Source: CAVDHB01 sp963608705 (GTDB taxonomy: Bacteria; Bacteroidota; Bacteroidia; Bacteroidales; Bacteroidaceae). From it: a stretch of DNA of 52,474 nucleotides. The position numbers and the translations under genes are program-made. The notes beneath the pieces are model-generated. The model was given only the letters and a program-made list of their open reading frames with translations. It was not told the origin of the DNA and did no database searches. Every line of letters starts with the position of its first letter. Position 1 is the first letter of the stretch. Below, in pieces: positions 51,217 to 52,474 of this stretch. Location: the NCBI GenBank assembly GCA_963608705.1, contig CAVDHB010000061.1, positions 1-52,474 of the forward strand, read 5' to 3'.

Positions 51217-51903
51217 ATGAAAGAGCAGATACGTGTGTTGATAGTTGACGATGATGTGATGTTGGGTCGCATATTGACTATGGATTTGACAGAGAAAGAG
51301 TACAAAGTGGTTTTCAATAATTCGTTGAACGGATTGCAAGCCACGGTGCAAGAGTTTCGTCCCCATATCCTGTTTTTAGACTGGGAGATTGAGGACGGAC
51401 ACAACAGTATGTCTGCGGCCTTGCAGTTGCATGAGCAGTTTCCGAATTTGCCTGTCATCTTTGTTTCCTCCCATGCTGAGGCGGATGTGCAGCGGCAGGC
51501 GTTGCTGGAAGCGGGAGGAAAGGCATTTGTAAAGAAGCCTGTCAGTGCGGAAGAATTGGAGGTGTATATCAAGAAGTGGGCGAAAGAGGACAATAAGGAT
51601 ATGGTGTCTATCGGGCAGGTGTGCTATGACGGAAAAAGCAAACGGTTATTGAAAAATAATGTCCCGTTCCATGCGTTGAGTGAGCAGGAGAATGTGCTTG
51701 TGAAATGCCTGTTCAATCATGCCGGAATCTTGGTCTCCCGTAAAGACCTCGTGAAAGCTATATGGAATGACTCGGACGAGAATCTACACGGGAGAAGCCT
51801 GAACAATCTGATTCTCCGACTGCGCGGATATTTGAATGAAGACACAGGCTTGTATATCAAGACAGTGCATGGCATTGGCTATGTATTAAAATCAGCTCTA
51901 TGA
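51217..51903 (+). CDS. OmpR-family response regulator of the peptide system
   Basis: The 228-residue protein has a receiver domain (acidic pocket VDDDV, phospho-Asp55 in LFLDWEIEDG, and Lys in FVKKPV) and a C-terminal winged helix (LSEQENVLVKCLFNH, NNLILRLRGYL, TVHGIGYVLK). OmpR-family regulators bind direct repeats spaced 10-11 bp, as the paired ATGTCAT boxes at pepA and pepC are. It is co-transcribed with the kinase gene. Confidence 0.93.
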   Translation: MKEQIRVLIVDDDVMLGRILTMDLTEKEYKVVFNNSLNGLQATVQEFRPHILFLDWEIEDGHNSMSAALQLHEQFPNLPVIFVSSHAEADVQRQALLEAGGKAFVKKPVSAEELEVYIKKWAKEDNKDMVSIGQVCYDGKSKRLLKNNVPFHALSEQENVLVKCLFNHAGILVSRKDLVKAIWNDSDENLHGRSLNNLILRLRGYLNEDTGLYIKTVHGIGYVLKSAL

Positions 51904-51963
51904 GTTTGGAAACTGTCTAATGGACAGGGAATTACAATCTTTCTTTCTCCAGCTAACGGTTAT

Positions 51964-52135
51964 AATGATTATCCGCAAACATACCACTCTTCTGTTTTGC
52001 ACGACAAGTAGAGACGCGATTCATCGCGTCTCCACATTCATTACTGATGAATTGTATCTGTGATTGGTAAGATATTAAAACACTCTGAAAAGCGGAGACG
52101 CGATAAATCGCGTCTCTACTGGTTGATGGGCATTT
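51964..52135 (+). repeat. MITE-like dispersed repeat with intact left end (copy 8)
   Basis: The left end AATGATTATCCGCAAACATACCAC is the inverted complement of the right end of other copies (GTGGTACGATTGCGGATAATCATT, each quoted here only as a motif). Two GAGACGCGAT/ATCGCGTCTC palindromes and the block GATGAATTGTATCTGTGATTGG follow. The right end is damaged after CTCTAC. It fills most of the gap after the response regulator gene. Confidence 0.8.
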
Positions 52136-52344
52136 AGGACGTGTCTTGTCATGCCGTGAGTAGTGACTCCTTATTCATCGTGTTTGACTCTATGTAATGA
52201 AGAGGTTTGACTGGAGAGTATAAGGTTGTCTCAACGCACCCTTATTCTGTCTTATAAATGGAAAATTACTATACATTGAAAATCTTCTTCTCTGTGTGTA
52301 CTTTATGAAAGGAAATGGACGAAAAAGTGAAGGACTATGGTACA

Positions 52345-52471
52345 ATGTAGGCCCATTTCCAGCGATTTTATGTAGTTTCATGTAGGTTAAATGTAGTTTT
52401 TATGTAGGTAACATTCCTGTTTTTACCATATTATAAACTGATAGCCAATGATTTAAAAATGTTTGATGTAG
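52345..52471. repeat. Phased ATGTAG direct repeats at the window edge
   Basis: ATGTAG occurs at 52345, 52370, 52380, 52391, 52402 and 52466; four of them are 10-11 bp apart. No gene is supported in 52136-52474. The array may continue beyond the window. Confidence 0.5.
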
Positions 52472-52474
52472 TTA

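Overview
The window comes from a Bacteroidales chromosome (Bacteroides, Phocaeicola or Prevotella-like; the genus cannot be fixed from sequence alone). The evidence is a SusC/SusD pair, a GH97 alpha-glucosidase, several TonB-dependent outer-membrane barrels, ECF sigma plus DUF4252 genes, Bacteroidetes-type promoters (TTTG, 19-20 nt, TAnnTTTG) in front of many genes, and a tRNA-Leu gene without an encoded CCA end.

Layout. 1-14500 is mostly core: metE under a cobalamin riboswitch; ruvB-ybeY; a leftward operon of a sulfatase-fold protein with lost catalytic residues, trkA, trkH and an SLC13-type carrier; then rightward aroA, a ZnuB-type permease, tsaE and an M48 protease. 14500-19650 is accessory: a tiny lipoprotein with a small membrane protein, short tandem and inverted repeats, a DUF4377 lipoprotein, and a PDDEXK (DUF1016/YhcG) gene convergent with a RhuM gene, ending at tRNA-Leu(CAA). 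19650-28200 holds a GH97 enzyme, lysO and an orphan SusC/SusD pair. 28200-36350 is leftward: a YgjP-type protease, an ECF sigma / anti-sigma-like / DUF4252 operon, and topA-aroK-speA-argB.

37860-51900 is the most interesting part: a self-contained secreted-peptide system. It has a C39-peptidase ABC exporter, a short HlyD-like membrane protein, a radical SAM/SPASM maturase, two paralogous 769-residue outer-membrane barrels (a third, possibly frameshifted, lies nearby), and a histidine kinase/response regulator pair. Three very short leader-peptide genes, found here by reading the minus strand, complete it: pepA (40 aa, ELENVTGG leader), pepB (54 aa, EEMEDIKGG leader, core with two Cys and GGGG) and pepC (31 aa, EIESITDG leader). 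pepA and pepC share the same promoter, the same 5' leader and an identically spaced three-box operator (TTATGTCAT, AAATGTCAT 11 bp on, inverted ATGACATTT 18 bp further). The copy at pepA lies between it and the divergent kinase gene. This suggests that the OmpR-type regulator controls both peptide operons and itself.

Spread between operons are at least eight copies or remnants of a non-coding element with terminal inverted repeats (ATGATTATCCGCAA...) and internal GAGACGCGAT/ATCGCGTCTC palindromes, a MITE-like family. One copy end is fused to a relic of an IS transposase.
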